A stretch of 64,000 nt of DNA from Megalobrama amblycephala (lineage: Eukaryota > Chordata > Actinopteri > Cypriniformes > Xenocyprididae), in the NCBI RefSeq assembly GCF_018812025.1, contig NC_063052.1:12605501-12669500 (forward strand), written 5' to 3'. The notes beneath the pieces were generated by a model. It made no database searches and was not told the origin of the DNA. It was given only the letters and a program-made list of their open reading frames with translations. Below, piece after piece: positions 12,101 through 23,639 of this stretch. Positions within the stretch are counted from its first letter, which is position 1. Each line of letters starts with the position of its first letter. A program made the translations under genes and the position numbers.

Positions 12101-15100
12101 TACGTGTCAACTTATTCTACAAACCCTAATCTGCTAATACTCTAATGAGAGTTAGTTGACATGTAGGTGCAAAGTTATAATCAAAAGAATGTCTAAAGGG
12201 CACTATCAAAATAAAATGCAACCGATTAAAAAAATACAGTAAATACAGTAATATTGTGAAATATTATTACAATTTAAAATAGCTGTTTTATATTTGAATA
12301 TATTTTCAAATGTAATTAATTCCCGTGATGCAAAGCTGAATTATCAGTATTCAGTGTCACATAGTGTTGGGCAAAGTTACTTTTAAAAGTAATGTTACAA
12401 TATTACAATGTAAAAGTAACTAATTGTGTTACATAGTTACTTTTTATGGAAAGTAGTGTTACATTACTTTTGCATTACTTTTTGCGTTACAAGCTGTCAG
12501 TCAATACATGGGAAGTCAAAGTAACTTGCGTTACTTATTTGAAAAAGTAACACTTATTTTGTTGTAAATTTAAAGGTAATGCGTTACTTTACTAGTTACA
12601 TGAAAAAGTAATCTGATTACGTAACACTTGTAATGTTACTTGTAATGCGTTACCCCCAACACTGGTCACGTGATCCTTCAGAAATGCTTATCATCAATGT
12701 TGAAAACAGTTGTGCAGCCAAATATCTTTGTAATTTTTTTCAGTATCATTTGATGAATAAAAAGTACAGATTTTATGTGATCAATATAATGCATGAATAA
12801 AAGTATTAATTTTTTTCTTTAAAAAAATAATAAAAATCTTACTGACCCCAAACATTTGAACAGTACATTGGACAATGGTTTTCAAGGTGTCATGTTGCTG
12901 ATTTATAAAACTTGATAAAAGTATGACATTTATCTACAAAAGACATTTATATCATGATGATCAATATACAGTATATTGATATGGCCTTTATACTGTAGTT
13001 ACAGTCAGTCTGTATACACTTTTATGGCTTATTTTATGAAATCATTGGTTATTTATGTATGTAATGTAACAAATCTTTTGGAATTTTCTCATCCTTTTCC
13101 ACATAGAGATGATTGCACAATTAGTGTATGACTAAGATTTTTTTAAGATTAATCTCAGTTCAGTGTCATGGAGGTCGACCTCTTGCTGTAATAATGAATG
13201 ACACTCTGGGCTGCGGTTGGGTTCGATCTGATTCTAGAGATAAACGGGGGGCTGTGACTAGAACTCTGCCCCTCCTGCCCCACTGTATTCAAACTGCATA
13301 CACTGACTAGTCTGATTTTTTAATTAATCATAACTAACATTTCTTTTCCTTGCAGGATTAACATTTATATGCTTTTGAAACCTAAATGTCCCCAAACCTT
13401 GGGCCAAAGTCAGTGTGGGTCTGAATCATATCTTACAAAAAGGGGAAATGAAACTTAAAGACATCCAGGCAACTATCTAAATATAATAGCCCATGATATT
13501 GAGTAACCAACAAACTAATAAACACATGATTTGGGCAGATCTTGTTTTACCTAGTAACAAAAGGGTTTGACATATGAAGAACCAATCATATTGTAGAATG
13601 CTTTGTCATGCTCCTATCCTATATAAACAGTTGTATTCTTTTTGCTGGTGGGATTCTCTGTGATTGATTTGAGGTCCATGATTAAAGCATATTCTAAGGC
13701 ATAGTCTGGGTTTTTGCTTCACAGCAAGTTAGGGAACAGTAAAGACCTTATTCCCAAGTGATAGTGTTCAAAAGGGGACGAGACATAGGCGGGGTTCTGA
13801 TTGCGGTCAGGTAACTATAATTCTTAGGCAGCATATGTGGTCAGAGTAGTTACACTTAGGCTTCAACCTTTGTGGGCAGAGTGGCATATATAATATTGGA
13901 TAATATTGTGGGTGTCTGGGACACCCGGTTTAACTTAAGTCAGGTGCATAGAGGAAAATCTACATAAATGTGAAAAACTATAAGTGTGTTTGGTAATAAA
14001 ACATGAAATAATAAAAACATGCGCTCTTAGAAATAAAGGTTCAATGGGGTAAACGGAATCTTATGGGTTCTTCTTTATGCCAAAAAGGTTCTATATAAGG
14101 AGATTTTCGGATTTACTTCGATGGTCCACTAACTAACTTTGCAACTACATGTCAACTAGCAGTCATTAGAGTATTTGTAGACTGTTAGGTTAGGGTTAGT
14201 AGAATAAGTTGACATGTAGTTGCAAAGTTATTTATAGTCAGTAGAATATCTGTTGGGAGCATCAGAATAAAGTGTGTCTACTGATACTCTGACCGCTAGT
14301 TTACATGTAGCTGTAGTTTCAGTGAAAAGTAAAGTTTTACCGATTTGTCTTAAATAATTGCATAATACTTTCATGTTTAACAGGTTATTTTTTCAAGGGA
14401 TAAAGTATATTCATGAGCTGTTTGATTGAATAAAATTTATTAAAATTAAAAACAAATGAAAAAAAGTAATATTCATAAAATGATCCCATGACGGGAACAC
14501 TTAAAAGGTGAGGTAGTGGCCAAAAGTGATATCCGGAAAGGGATATTTGTTTTTAAAGACCCTACAAGTTCGATTAAACCATTAAAATATGAGGAAAATA
14601 TTTAATTTTATAAATATTTTAAATATGAGGGAAGAACAAAACACTAAAGTTGACCTAGGTATTTATCTGACGCAAATTTTTGGCAAAAAAAGCAAACTAC
14701 AGCTACAGGTTTATGCAAAAAATAATGCATAGAAAACAAAAAGCTCACAGGAAAAAGCATACACTGACTACAGCATAATCAGTTATTAATATTTTGCTTC
14801 TTTGTATGATAGCCTGACCAAAATGTATGTCACACAATTTAGCATGTTTCATTGCATTTTTTACAAATAAAACTACTGACTTCAAGCACAAAAGTTGAAG
14901 AGATCAGTTTTCCTAGGCCGGACATCACTTTTAGTCACTACTGTATATGAAGCACCTGAAAGAACCTTTCAAAGCTCTAAATAGAACCTTTTCTTCTAAG
15001 AATGTGAAACCATTGAAAACCTACTGTAGAATCCGAACGTTGAATTGTAGTCGTCGTAATCCGGGGTTTGAGTGGAATCATAGTCATAATGGTACTCTCC

Positions 15101-18100
15101 TCCTGCGAAGTCAAAAGAGACTTGATTTAGCTGTTATTTGTGAAAAACTTTAGATTTTACATGGAAAAACATCTGGGCAGATCATTCAACAGGCCTGTCC
15201 TTTTGTTAAACTTACATTGACACCAGTCAGACAGTGACCGTCATAGCATGTCAGCCATCAATTATGACTTGTCTTCATTTCACAAACACAATTAATGCTT
15301 TGAACATTATCTGGCCATCTTTACTGGCCAGCACACCTCACTGAACCATAGAGGACATTGTTTCCCATTGAAAAGAAGCAGTGTCAGTAATTGGAGATCT
15401 TTGTATTGCTTCTCGCATACTATTGCCATTTGTCAGTTATGTGAGACCATTCACCATGACATTCTTTCTTCCCAAGCATCCTGTCTTTGCCTGATATATG
15501 TGTGGGATTACTGGGGACTGAGATGTTAATGAATGAAGAGTCTGCAGTAACATCTGTGAAGCCAGTTCTGTCAGGCTCCAGAGATTGACATTTGACATAG
15601 CAGCTATTTTTTCTCTGCAACATTTACATGTGATTTATTCAGATCTGATAACAGTTCAAAAGTTTAGGGTTGGTACAAATTTTTAAAAATGTTTTTGAAA
15701 GAAGCCTCATGCATTTGGGCTGCAAAAATAGAGTAAAAACAGTAATAAAATAGCTTTTTAAATATAGTAAAAAATGTAATGCATTCCTGCAATGCAAAGC
15801 TGAATTTTCAGCATCATTACTCCAGTCTTCAGTGTCACATGATCCTTCAGAAATTATTCTGATATGCTCATTACTGCTTGAGAATCATTTATTATTATTA
15901 TCAATGTTGAAAATAGTTGTGCTGCTTAATATTTTTGTGGAAAGAAACTGATACTTTTTTTCAGGGTTATTTGATGAATAGAAAGTTAAAACATTTCTAT
16001 TTGAAATAGAAATCTTTTATAACATTATACATGTCACTTTTGATCAATTTAATATGTCCTTGTGGAATAAAAGTATTATTTCTTTAAAAAACAAAACAAA
16101 ATCTTACAGACCCCAAACTTTTGAACTGTATTGTGGATTCATATAACAGTTTAAAGGGAAATTATTAAGATTCAAAATGTGTTTTATTCTAGTGTAGTGC
16201 TTTAAAAACATAACTGTTGTTTCCTAATTCAATCCCAAAGGGACAAAGCATCATGGGATGTGTAATCAGACAACATGGAGCATCACCTTGTAAACCCAGA
16301 GTTTCAGGATCTTGGCTGGCACTGTAAAACATAAGTCTCTTGATAATTCCTCTGAATCATATGGAAATCTTCTAAACCTTTGGGTCGCTGTATTTATGGT
16401 ACTTAAGGCCCCTGGAAGTCCCTTAAGTGCTGATCCTCCTCAGAGCTCAGTTTTAATGTACAGAGGATGGGAACTGACCCCAAAATCTTCTTCCTTTGGC
16501 TGAAAAAATAATCTGTCTGGCTTTTCCTTTTACATCTTACTACTACAGCTGTTTAGTGAGACCAAGGTGATCAGTGTCAGTGTTTTCTCTTCAGGGAATG
16601 TGAATGATATCCAGACTACACCTGGGAGCTGAGCCCAAGAATCCCACCTCATATGCCTTAGGCTTATCTGGATTTGTCTGACTCCATTTACTTTGAACTT
16701 TTTAGGGAGAAAGGTAAATATCAGATGTCAGAGCAGAAAAAGGTTTGTTAAAAGCTCTTTTCCATTGTCATTTACACCCTGACACATTGTAAAAATGGGT
16801 AACTTGCAAGTGTTTTCTTAAGGAGCTGATCTAACCCTTTCATTTTGTTTTGAAATGAGGTTTTGAAGTATTCATGAATTTATTATATTGTTCTCTGGAA
16901 TACTCAATTCTTATTGGTTAATTTCAATATCCAGTGCTCAGATATTTCCCAATATTCTCTGTCATCATGGCAACACTGATGAAGTTGGTGCTACTTTTTA
17001 TGTTCCTCGTATCACACCAATGATTCACTCACAAAGATATTAGTAATCTATGCAAGCCCATTTCCACCACAGAAGAAAAAAATCAGGTTACACTTCAGAT
17101 TATGGTCCAATTTTCACTATTAACTAACTTTTAACTATGACTTTTGCCTCAATAAACTCCTAATTACTGCTTATTAATAGGTAGTTTAGGTATTGTGTAG
17201 GGTTATGGGATGTAGAATATGGTCATGCAGAATAAGGCATCCATATTTTTACTAATAAATAGCCAATATCCTAGTAATATGCATGCTAATAAACAAGTTA
17301 ATTATGAGAATTGGACCTTAAATTAAGGTGTTACCATAAATCATGCTTTGGCAAATCACAATAGTCATAATTATGACATAAAAAGTTGAAATTATAGGAT
17401 TAAAAGAGATTAAAAAGTGGTCAAAAGTAATGACTTAAGTCAAAATTTGTGTCATAATTATGCTTTTTAATCTCTTTTAATCACGATTATGACTTTTCTG
17501 CCACATAAGAAAAAAAGCATGCTTTGGTAAATTATAATTATAACATAATAGTTGAAATTATGAGATAAAAAGTGATTTTTTGCTTTTGACATTATGACTT
17601 ATTTCATGACTTTTTATGTCATAATTATGACTTTTTATCTCATAATTTCAACTATTTATTTATAATTATGATTTACCAAAGCATGTTTTTTTTCTTATAT
17701 GGAAATGGGCTTCCATAATAATCGATTGCAGTAAACATCCACTTCAGTATTAATATTACTGTAATATTGTTTGTCTTGTCACCAGGTTTGTACATTGTAA
17801 TGGACTTGAGGCATTGAGAGTTGCTGAATTGCCGGCGTCTATTATTGTCAGTCTCTTTACACCTTATTTTGTTACATTGTTGTTTGGTGTTACGACCCGT
17901 CTAAGGGAAAGGGTGCAACATGAAAGACTCTGAGAAATGTAGTGAAACTGAACAATGATACATTTATTGACTTTAAATTTTGGACTTGTGAATCAGGAGC
18001 AAACTGGGCCAAAATAACAAACAAAACCTCCTTGTTTTTAAACTTTCCTAAGCCCTAAGCCAAAATAAAATAAAATAAAAATACAATATACAAACCTAAC

Positions 18101-21100
18101 TCCCTAACCAAAAAACAAAGATCAAACAGCTTACAATAAACAAAAATGGCGTCAGCCTCCCTACTTTTCCAAATAAGCAGTATTTACAATATATACAACC
18201 AGGCAAACAAAATTGAAAGGGCGAATGGGTCAAATAAAACAAAGTTTCTCAAATACAAACAATTTCAATTCAAACAAACAATACTCAAGATGAGTGTTTG
18301 ATTGACAGCATCATGGAACCCAAAACGTTCCCAATGTTTTGCCACACACGACCAAGAAATGACACCGGCGTTTGCTTCATGGCTGTTTGCCAGAACCATA
18401 TATATCTCCAAACCTTTTCCCAGACTTCCCTTGCTTTATCATTACAATCAACCCTGAAGGAACAAGACGTCATTTTTCTTCATCATCCATGACAGGTTTG
18501 TACTCAATGTTCTTAGCGACCTTTTCAGATCAGTCATAATCAAACTTATATACAGTCATACTTCTTTGGAGACTGTCGTCTACTGACTAATAACCATAAT
18601 CTTTTCACTTTCTCTTGAGATCCGTGGGAAACAGGGCCGAGTTTATACCTGGATCGACACCAATAAACAAGTGGTACCATAAACAGCATGAGGCTAAACG
18701 CTCTTCGCTATCAGCGCGCGGGACGTCTGGCCAGGTCTGTGGTGAGCATGCGATGTGTTGTTTATTTTAAAGTCATCATCCCTAGGGTACAGCAGTCACT
18801 GTCTATTAAGTGCCATCTGAATACTGTGAATTGAGTCCCACGCTACAGTCCACAACTCACGCTACGGTTTCTTATCCAAACATTATCGTCTCCCCTTAAT
18901 CAGACAGCTTTGCCAAATAAAGAAACAAAAATAACAGTGTGTTTTGTCTGCAAGTTAACATGGTGGATTTTAGGGTGAAGGTATTCACATGCCCCGCTGA
19001 ATGAGTTTTCCTTTCAAGTTCTCCTTCGACGAGGAAAGTTAATGAAGCTGAGCTGCGAACCTACGGCTCAAACACGCATGTTTTACCCCGCTTTTATTCC
19101 TCTCACTCAATGCAGCTGATATATGAGTAAACTTCCAGAGTTTAGCGGTTCAACATACTATCTGGCTTTTGTCCAACTTCATGCTCTCAGACTATAAAAC
19201 CAACCTGGTCACACAGCAAACGAGTTAGAACACGAAAGCCAAAAAAAGGAATGAAAGCTACCATTTAAACACCATTTAAACTAAGAATATCGCGTTTTAA
19301 GCTTAGATTGACATTTCGTAGCAGTCACTGAGTTTCTTGTGAGGCATTGGGAAATTTAGTCAGGCGGAACTTGACCCTTCAACTCCCACCAACCACCATC
19401 AGTCATTCAAAAGCCCCCAAAACTTGTGATTTCAAGATGTTATCCTAAAGAAATGTCAAAACAAGCATGAACTTAAAGTTACGCAAATATCCTTAAGGTA
19501 AGACTGCACTCCCATAATGATTTTTGGCCAGCGTTTCTTCTTATCGCTCTACCCAAACCTCAGGAGGTGGGTGGGTTCAGTCCAACAGTATAACACAAGC
19601 ATGAATGGTACTCATCTCATGCCATCTGCTTTATTAATTCCCAGATTATCTTCTGTTTTCCAGTAATTAATTCATAAAATCAGCAGGCTCTTGGCACATA
19701 CCGTTGGGTACATTCCCCAGCGTAAGCTGCCAAGTTCTCCAGCGTAAATTCTCATGCACTAAAAGCGAACAACAAATCACAACGTTTGAATGGGTAAATC
19801 TTTGCTGTGAAGGTTTTATTCCTTGCTAAGGATATCATTCACTTAACTTTTCCTTATATTATCACATTGTAGCTCTGCACCACAATGATGTCATGGATGT
19901 TCTCACTTCCTCAAGACAAAAGAACAAATTCCTGCTTGTTTCTGCTGGTAGTCAATGAACAGAACAAGAGAAGGAAGTCAGAGCTGTGAGTGTGCGTCGA
20001 CAGAAAACAGCTGTGCGGGGAACGCGGTGGGATTACTTTGCCCTCGTGATTGTTATGACCCCCCTGGGGCCGTCTGTCATGCCGAAGAGTTTGCGCTGGA
20101 TTGCACTGTCATACAACTCCAAAAGGATGCACTTTTGTGTCCTTTTCCCTGGGAATTTCCAAACCAAGTGTATCTCGAGTGTTACTTTAAGAGCTAAGTT
20201 TACAAATTGCGCTGTCTGATTTAACAAGTGCCATGCTGACTAATGCTCTTTCTTCTTTTTTTCCTAAAAATTTTGCGCAATGCGTTGCTCAGACAAAATG
20301 CAAAACATGTTTTCGGCGATACATCCTCTTTTGTTTTCTTCAGTGTCTTTTAATCATTATTATTTAAAATATTTACTTTTTATTTGGGGAGACTTTTTTC
20401 ATTATTTTTTGGAATAACCTAATGTACTATGGTGGAATAATATTTTTGGCTTAATAAGTCAATAAATTCATCTACCACGTTGACACATTTTCAGTGTCTG
20501 CTGCAGATATATAACCAAGCTTGGTAACTTTCTGAAAATATAGAAGTCGTCTTGTGCACTCCAACGACACAAATCAAAACCAGATTCCCACAACACACAC
20601 TTTTCCTGTCAGTGGATTTCTGCATGCTCATAAACATGTCAATACAGTGAGAAAAATTAACCCAAACTTTCAAACTGTGGGTCGCACAAAGTCACTTAGC
20701 TGCATGTTTGGGTGAATGACACACACACACACACACACACACACATGCACAGTTTAGGGCTGCATGATATACCAGCATTAAATAGAAATCTTACATTTTC
20801 TGGACCACCATCTCAAATATTTTGGTGGGTCTTGAGATCAATTAAAAGTTTGCACTGTAAAAAAGCATGGTTGGTTTAACTTTAAAAAGTAAGTTATCTG
20901 GTTGCCTTAAAATTTTGAGTTCATTAAAATTAAAACATTTGAGTTAATACAATGAAGGCGATTGGTTTAATCAACAGAAACTCAAGATATTATGTTATCT
21001 GAACCACATTTATTATCTAAGTTGATTTGACAATAGGAAAAAACCCTGAAGAACCCGTGACATATAACCTGAATCAACTTAAATGCATTAAGTTGCACCA

Positions 21101-21548
21101 ACAAATAACAAAAAATAATGGCTTTCTTTGTTCGGTTGAATAGAAAGGATATATTCTGAAAATGGGTTGTTTGTCCAATGTTGTTTTGCATGGACAAAAT
21201 CAGTTTAAAAATTCTTCAGAATATTTTTTGTGCATGTTTCTCATATGGACGAAAGTGTTTGGAACAACATGAGGGTAAATTAATTTTTGGGGTGCACTAT
21301 CCCCTTAAGGAAACAATTGCAAGTTACCGGTTTTTAACAGGATTCTTAGCCTCAAATACAACAACACATGCAAACATCTTTTCAAATGCACTCACTCTAG
21401 ATCTGTGTCAAACATTCACACATAGTAAGTTCCCTCATTGAAGTCGTAATCAGTCTCACACACACTCACCCCAGCAGAGCGGCAGCAGAAGGAGAGTTCC
21501 TGCCAAACACACTGATATCATCACACAGCGGTGAGGTAGTCTTGCCAT
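9086..21548 (-). CDS. C1orf54-like small secreted or membrane-attached protein (4 coding exons)
   Basis: Coding exons are 21548-21470, 15102-15025, 11955-11825 and 9160-9086. Each junction has AG acceptors and GT donors, and the phases agree (1, 1, 0). The product is 120 residues. Residues 1-26 are a signal peptide with the core LAGTLLLLPLCW. Residues 28-52 are acidic and tyrosine-rich (EYHYDYDSTQTPDYDDYN). Residues 53-97 hold an NVS glycosylation sequon and a Glu/Thr-rich stretch. Residues 98-120 are hydrophobic (SPVCFLLTSVLLVHQLLRLL). As I recall it, human C1orf54 (131 residues) has the same order: signal peptide, a YYYTVTPSYDDF-type segment, and a tail beginning SLRSPIPLLL. Position and strand relative to ANP32E and PLEKHO1 also fit. 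The molecular function of C1orf54 is unknown. The tail could be a GPI-attachment signal or a membrane anchor. The gene model is firmer than the name. Confidence 0.72.
9366..9535. mobile_element. TTAA-type MITE fragment
   Basis: Left end TTAAAGGTGCAGTAAGTGAT followed by GCCCCCTTGCTTCACTGCTC, a recognisable fish repeat body. The right end is missing. Confidence 0.55.
9538..9680. mobile_element. MITE fragment, GTGTTGGGGAAAGTTACTTT family
   Basis: Starts CAGTGTTGGGGAAAGTTACT and continues with CATTACTTTTGCATTAC. A full copy lies at 12363-12663. Confidence 0.65.
9996..10308. mobile_element. MITE with CACTCTAAAAAATGCTGGGT ends, invaded
   Basis: Inverted termini CACTCTAAAAAATGCTGGGT and ACCCAGCATTTTTTAGAGTG. 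The middle (about 10130-10238) is a fragment of another family (GTGGGGTATTTTAAGCTGAA to GACCTTTAA), also seen in the element at 31048-32257. A related copy is at 27028-27586. Confidence 0.8.
10560..10645. repeat. Interspersed repeat fragment
   Basis: Contains GGAACCTTAAAGGGTTCCGT and TAGAACCTTTTGGG, and is related to 1196-1294 and 14028-15006. Confidence 0.55.
10900..11560. other. Non-repetitive block in intron 3 of the C1orf54-like gene, candidate enhancer
   Basis: About 650 bp without repeat termini or simple repeats. It contains several homeodomain-type cores (TTATAATTAGTAGC, TTTAATTAAATGTGCATGC) and TTAAATATTGGTTTTTAATT. Two small antiparallel reading frames near 11180-11530 look fortuitous. 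Conservation is not testable here. Confidence 0.3.
11825..11955 (-). CDS. C1orf54-like exon 3
   Basis: Acceptor CTCATCAG at 11956-11963, then SNVSHEVIEKILMDGGIDSG followed by a GETETETDG acidic/Thr stretch, ending TIRNQ at the donor GTATTT (11824). Phase 1 in and 0 out. Contains one N-glycosylation sequon (NVS). Confidence 0.72.
12020..12870. mobile_element. MITE (CAAAAGTTTGGG family) carrying two nested MITEs
   Basis: The host runs from TCATTCAAAAGTTTGGGTTG to CCCCAAACATTTGAACAGTA. Insert 1 (about 12056-12225) holds inverted copies of AAGTAACTTTGCAGGTACGT and CATGTAGGTGCAAAGTTA. Insert 2 is at 12363-12663. Confidence 0.8.
12363..12663. mobile_element. Nested MITE, GTGTTGGGCAAAGTTACTTT family
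   Basis: Inverted ends GTGTTGGGCAAAGTTACTTT and GCGTTACCCCCAACACTG. It interrupts the host MITE between GTCACATA and GTCACGTG, an imperfect 8-bp duplication of the kind hAT elements make. Confidence 0.75.
14028..15006. mobile_element. MITE with two nested MITEs, abutting exon 2
   Basis: Outer ends CTCTTAGAAATAAAGGTTC and AACCTTTTCTTCTAAGAATG. Inserts: about 14115-14280 (AACTTTGCAACTACATGTCA with its inverted copy) and about 14508-14943 (GTGGCCAAAAGTGATATCCG and CGGACATCACTTTTAGTCAC). The right end is about 18 bases from the donor of exon 2 of the C1orf54-like gene. Confidence 0.75.
15025..15102 (-). CDS. C1orf54-like exon 2 (Tyr/Asp-rich)
   Basis: Acceptor CTTCGCAG, then GGEYHYDYDSTQTPDYDDYN and STFGFY; donor GTAGGT at 15024. 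Phase 1 in and phase 1 out. The acidic tyrosine cluster resembles sulfation-prone segments of secreted proteins. The donor is only about 18 bases from a MITE end. Confidence 0.75.
15650..16131. mobile_element. MITE, CAAAAGTTTGGG family
   Basis: Inverted ends ACAGTTCAAAAGTTTAGGG and CCCCAAACTTTTGAACTGTA, with the family interior CAGTGTCACATGATCCTTCA. Confidence 0.85.
17056..17716. mobile_element. Palindromic MITE with nested MITE
   Basis: Outer ends AAGCCCATTTCCACCACA and TTATATGGAAATGGGCTTCC. The interior is an AT-rich palindrome of CATAATTATGACTTTTTA units. An insertion at about 17087-17335 has its own ends, GTTACACTTCAGATTATGGT and AATTAAGGTGTTACC. Confidence 0.75.
17880..20230. other. Unexplained 2.3-kb block, possibly retroelement-derived
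   Basis: More GC-balanced than its flanks, this block starts near GTGTTACGACCCGTCTAAG and ends near a similar GTTATGACCCCCCTGG at 20050-20070. No protein family, primer-binding site or duplicated terminus could be established. The small frames inside do not resemble known domains. A decayed non-autonomous LTR-type element is one possibility; an untranslated or regulatory part of intron 1 of the C1orf54-like gene is another. Confidence 0.25.
20719..20745. repeat. (AC)n microsatellite
   Basis: About 13 CA/AC dinucleotides in intron 1 of the C1orf54-like gene. Confidence 0.95.
20857..21310. mobile_element. MITE fragments near the start of the C1orf54-like gene
   Basis: CACTGTAAAAAAGCATGGTT opens an AT-rich repeat (20857-21150). 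It is followed by the right end of a TTAA-type MITE (CATGAGGGTAAATTAATTTT to CACTATCCCCTTAAG, about 21267-21308). They end about 160 bases inside intron 1. Confidence 0.5.
21470..21548 (-). CDS. C1orf54-like exon 1 (signal peptide)
   Basis: The start ATG at 21548-21546 sits in a good context (GAGCGACATGG). It encodes MARLPHRCVMISVCLAGTLL and then LLPLCW, a classic signal peptide with basic n-region and hydrophobic core. It ends in phase 1 at the donor GTGAGT (21469). Confidence 0.75.
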
Positions 21549-22309
21549 GTCGCTCTAAACGTGTTGGTGTGTGTATGTGTGCAGCCTCCACGCTGTGCCT
21601 CTGAATGACTGCAGCGTGTGAGTGAGTGTGAGGAGAGGAAACCGCTGGGAGAAGGGGTGGGAGGAAGGAGTTAGAGGGGGTGGGAACTCCAAAGTTTTAG
21701 ATCCCTCATTCATCTGTTAACTAGCACCTCTTTCATACAATACTAGTGACTGTCTCAAATGAAAATGGGTTAAGATTATGGCTCGAGATTATAGATATGA
21801 CTCTCATTCATTTAAACAGGTTATTTTTAGTAATATGGCTTTTTAAGATAGACGAGAGATGAAAAGACTGACCCGGGGTTGGGATGTGGGTCACAGAGCG
21901 CACAGAAAGCTCAGTGAAGTTGTTCGTATAGGTCAGCAGATCTATATGTTATCCAGGCAGCTGTGTGACTCTGGTGTTGCATCTGCTGTTTGTCAACTGA
22001 TCTTGATTAGTGATAAACTTGGATGCCTGCTGAGCAGTTAATGGTTCGGAAAGGATGTTTCATGATAAGTTAACAAAGGCATTTAATATGTGGCCCAGCA
22101 AGAAACTTCAGAAAATGCTTACATTACAATGCACACATGATTTCATGATAATACCATGATTTTTTTTGTACAATAATAGTCTTTTAAGTACCTTACAGCA
22201 GAGGTTTTCCAAGTTTTTTAATGCCAAGGACCCCTAGATGATCCACCATCCTGAATATTGCTCCAAACCAGATTTAGTGAGCCAGTTAAAGAAAAAAGAA
22301 AATCTGTAA

Positions 22310-23625
22310 AAAGAGATGTCAATAATCTTTAATATAACATTAGCAAAATATTTAAACATTTATTGTATATATAATAATGTTTTAAATCTTTAATCTTTAA
22401 TCACATTATTAATTTTTTTAACATTTAAAGATTTTTTAAAATTTAAAATATGATAATAATCCTTATTATAATATTTGTAAAATATTTAAACATTTATTTT
22501 ATATATAATAAGTTAATGTTTTAAATATTTAATCATTAATCACATTATTAATTAAATTTTTTTAACATTTAAAGATTTTTTTTAAATGTATACTATTATT
22601 TTTTAAATTATAATAATCCGTATTATATTTGTAAAATATTTAAACATTTGTTTTATATATAATATTTTAATATTTTAAATATTTAGTCATTAATCACACT
22701 TTTAATTTATTTTTAACATTTACAGATGATATTTTTATAATCCTTATTGTAATATTTAAAAAAAATTTAAACATTTATTTTATATAATAGTTTAATGGTT
22801 TAAATATTTAATCATTAATCACATTTTTTATTTATTTTTTTAACATTTAAAGATTTTTTTTATTTATAATATATTTTTTTAAAATTATGATAAACATTAA
22901 AATGTTGTAAAATATTTAAACATTTATTTTATATATAATAGTTTGTTTTAAATAATTTAATCATTAATAAAACAAATCTAAATTTTTTAACATTTGAAGA
23001 ATGTTTATTTATAATATTATTTTTTAAAATTATAATAATCCTTATAATGCTTCAAATATTTAAACATTTATTTTATATAATAGTTTAATGGTTTAAATAT
23101 TTAATTCATTAATCACATTTTTATATTTATTTTTTTAACATTTTTTTTAACAGATTTTTTATTTATAATAAAAACATTTAAAATTATGATAAACATTAAA
23201 ATGTTTGTAAAAAATGTAAACATTTATTTTATATATAATAGTTTAATGTTTTAAATAATTTAATCATTAATAATTTTTTTTCTGAATTTTTAAACATTTA
23301 AAGAATTTTTTATTTATAATATTATTTTTTAAAATTATAATAATCCTTATTACAATATTTGTCAAATATTTAAATATTTATTTTATATAATAGTTTAATG
23401 ATTTAAATATTTAATCGTTAATCACATTTCTTATTTATTTTTTTAACATTTAAAGATTTTTTTTATTTATAATATTTTTTTTAAAATTAAGATTAATGTT
23501 GTAAAATTTTAACATTTATATATAATAGTTTAAAGTTTTATTTAAAGCAATGTATTTGTTTAACATTTAAAGATTTCTTTTTTACATTTATAATATTATT
23601 TTTAAATAAATAACATTTAGTTGTT
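22310..23625. repeat. AT-rich tandem array, about 145-bp period
   Basis: About nine diverged copies of a unit containing TTTAAACATTTATTTTATAT, then TTTAAATATTTAATCATTAATC and TTAACATTTAAAGATTTTTT. The ATTTAAACATTTATT landmark recurs near 22350, 22485, 22640, 22768, 22918, 23063, 23217 and 23366. Spacing varies from about 127 to 155 bp because of AT indels. Confidence 0.85.
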
Positions 23626-23639
23626 ATTGTCGACCATGT

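Noticed and set aside
14947..15153. 68-codon plus-strand frame
   Set aside because: It is the antisense shadow of exon 2 of the C1orf54-like gene plus a MITE end.
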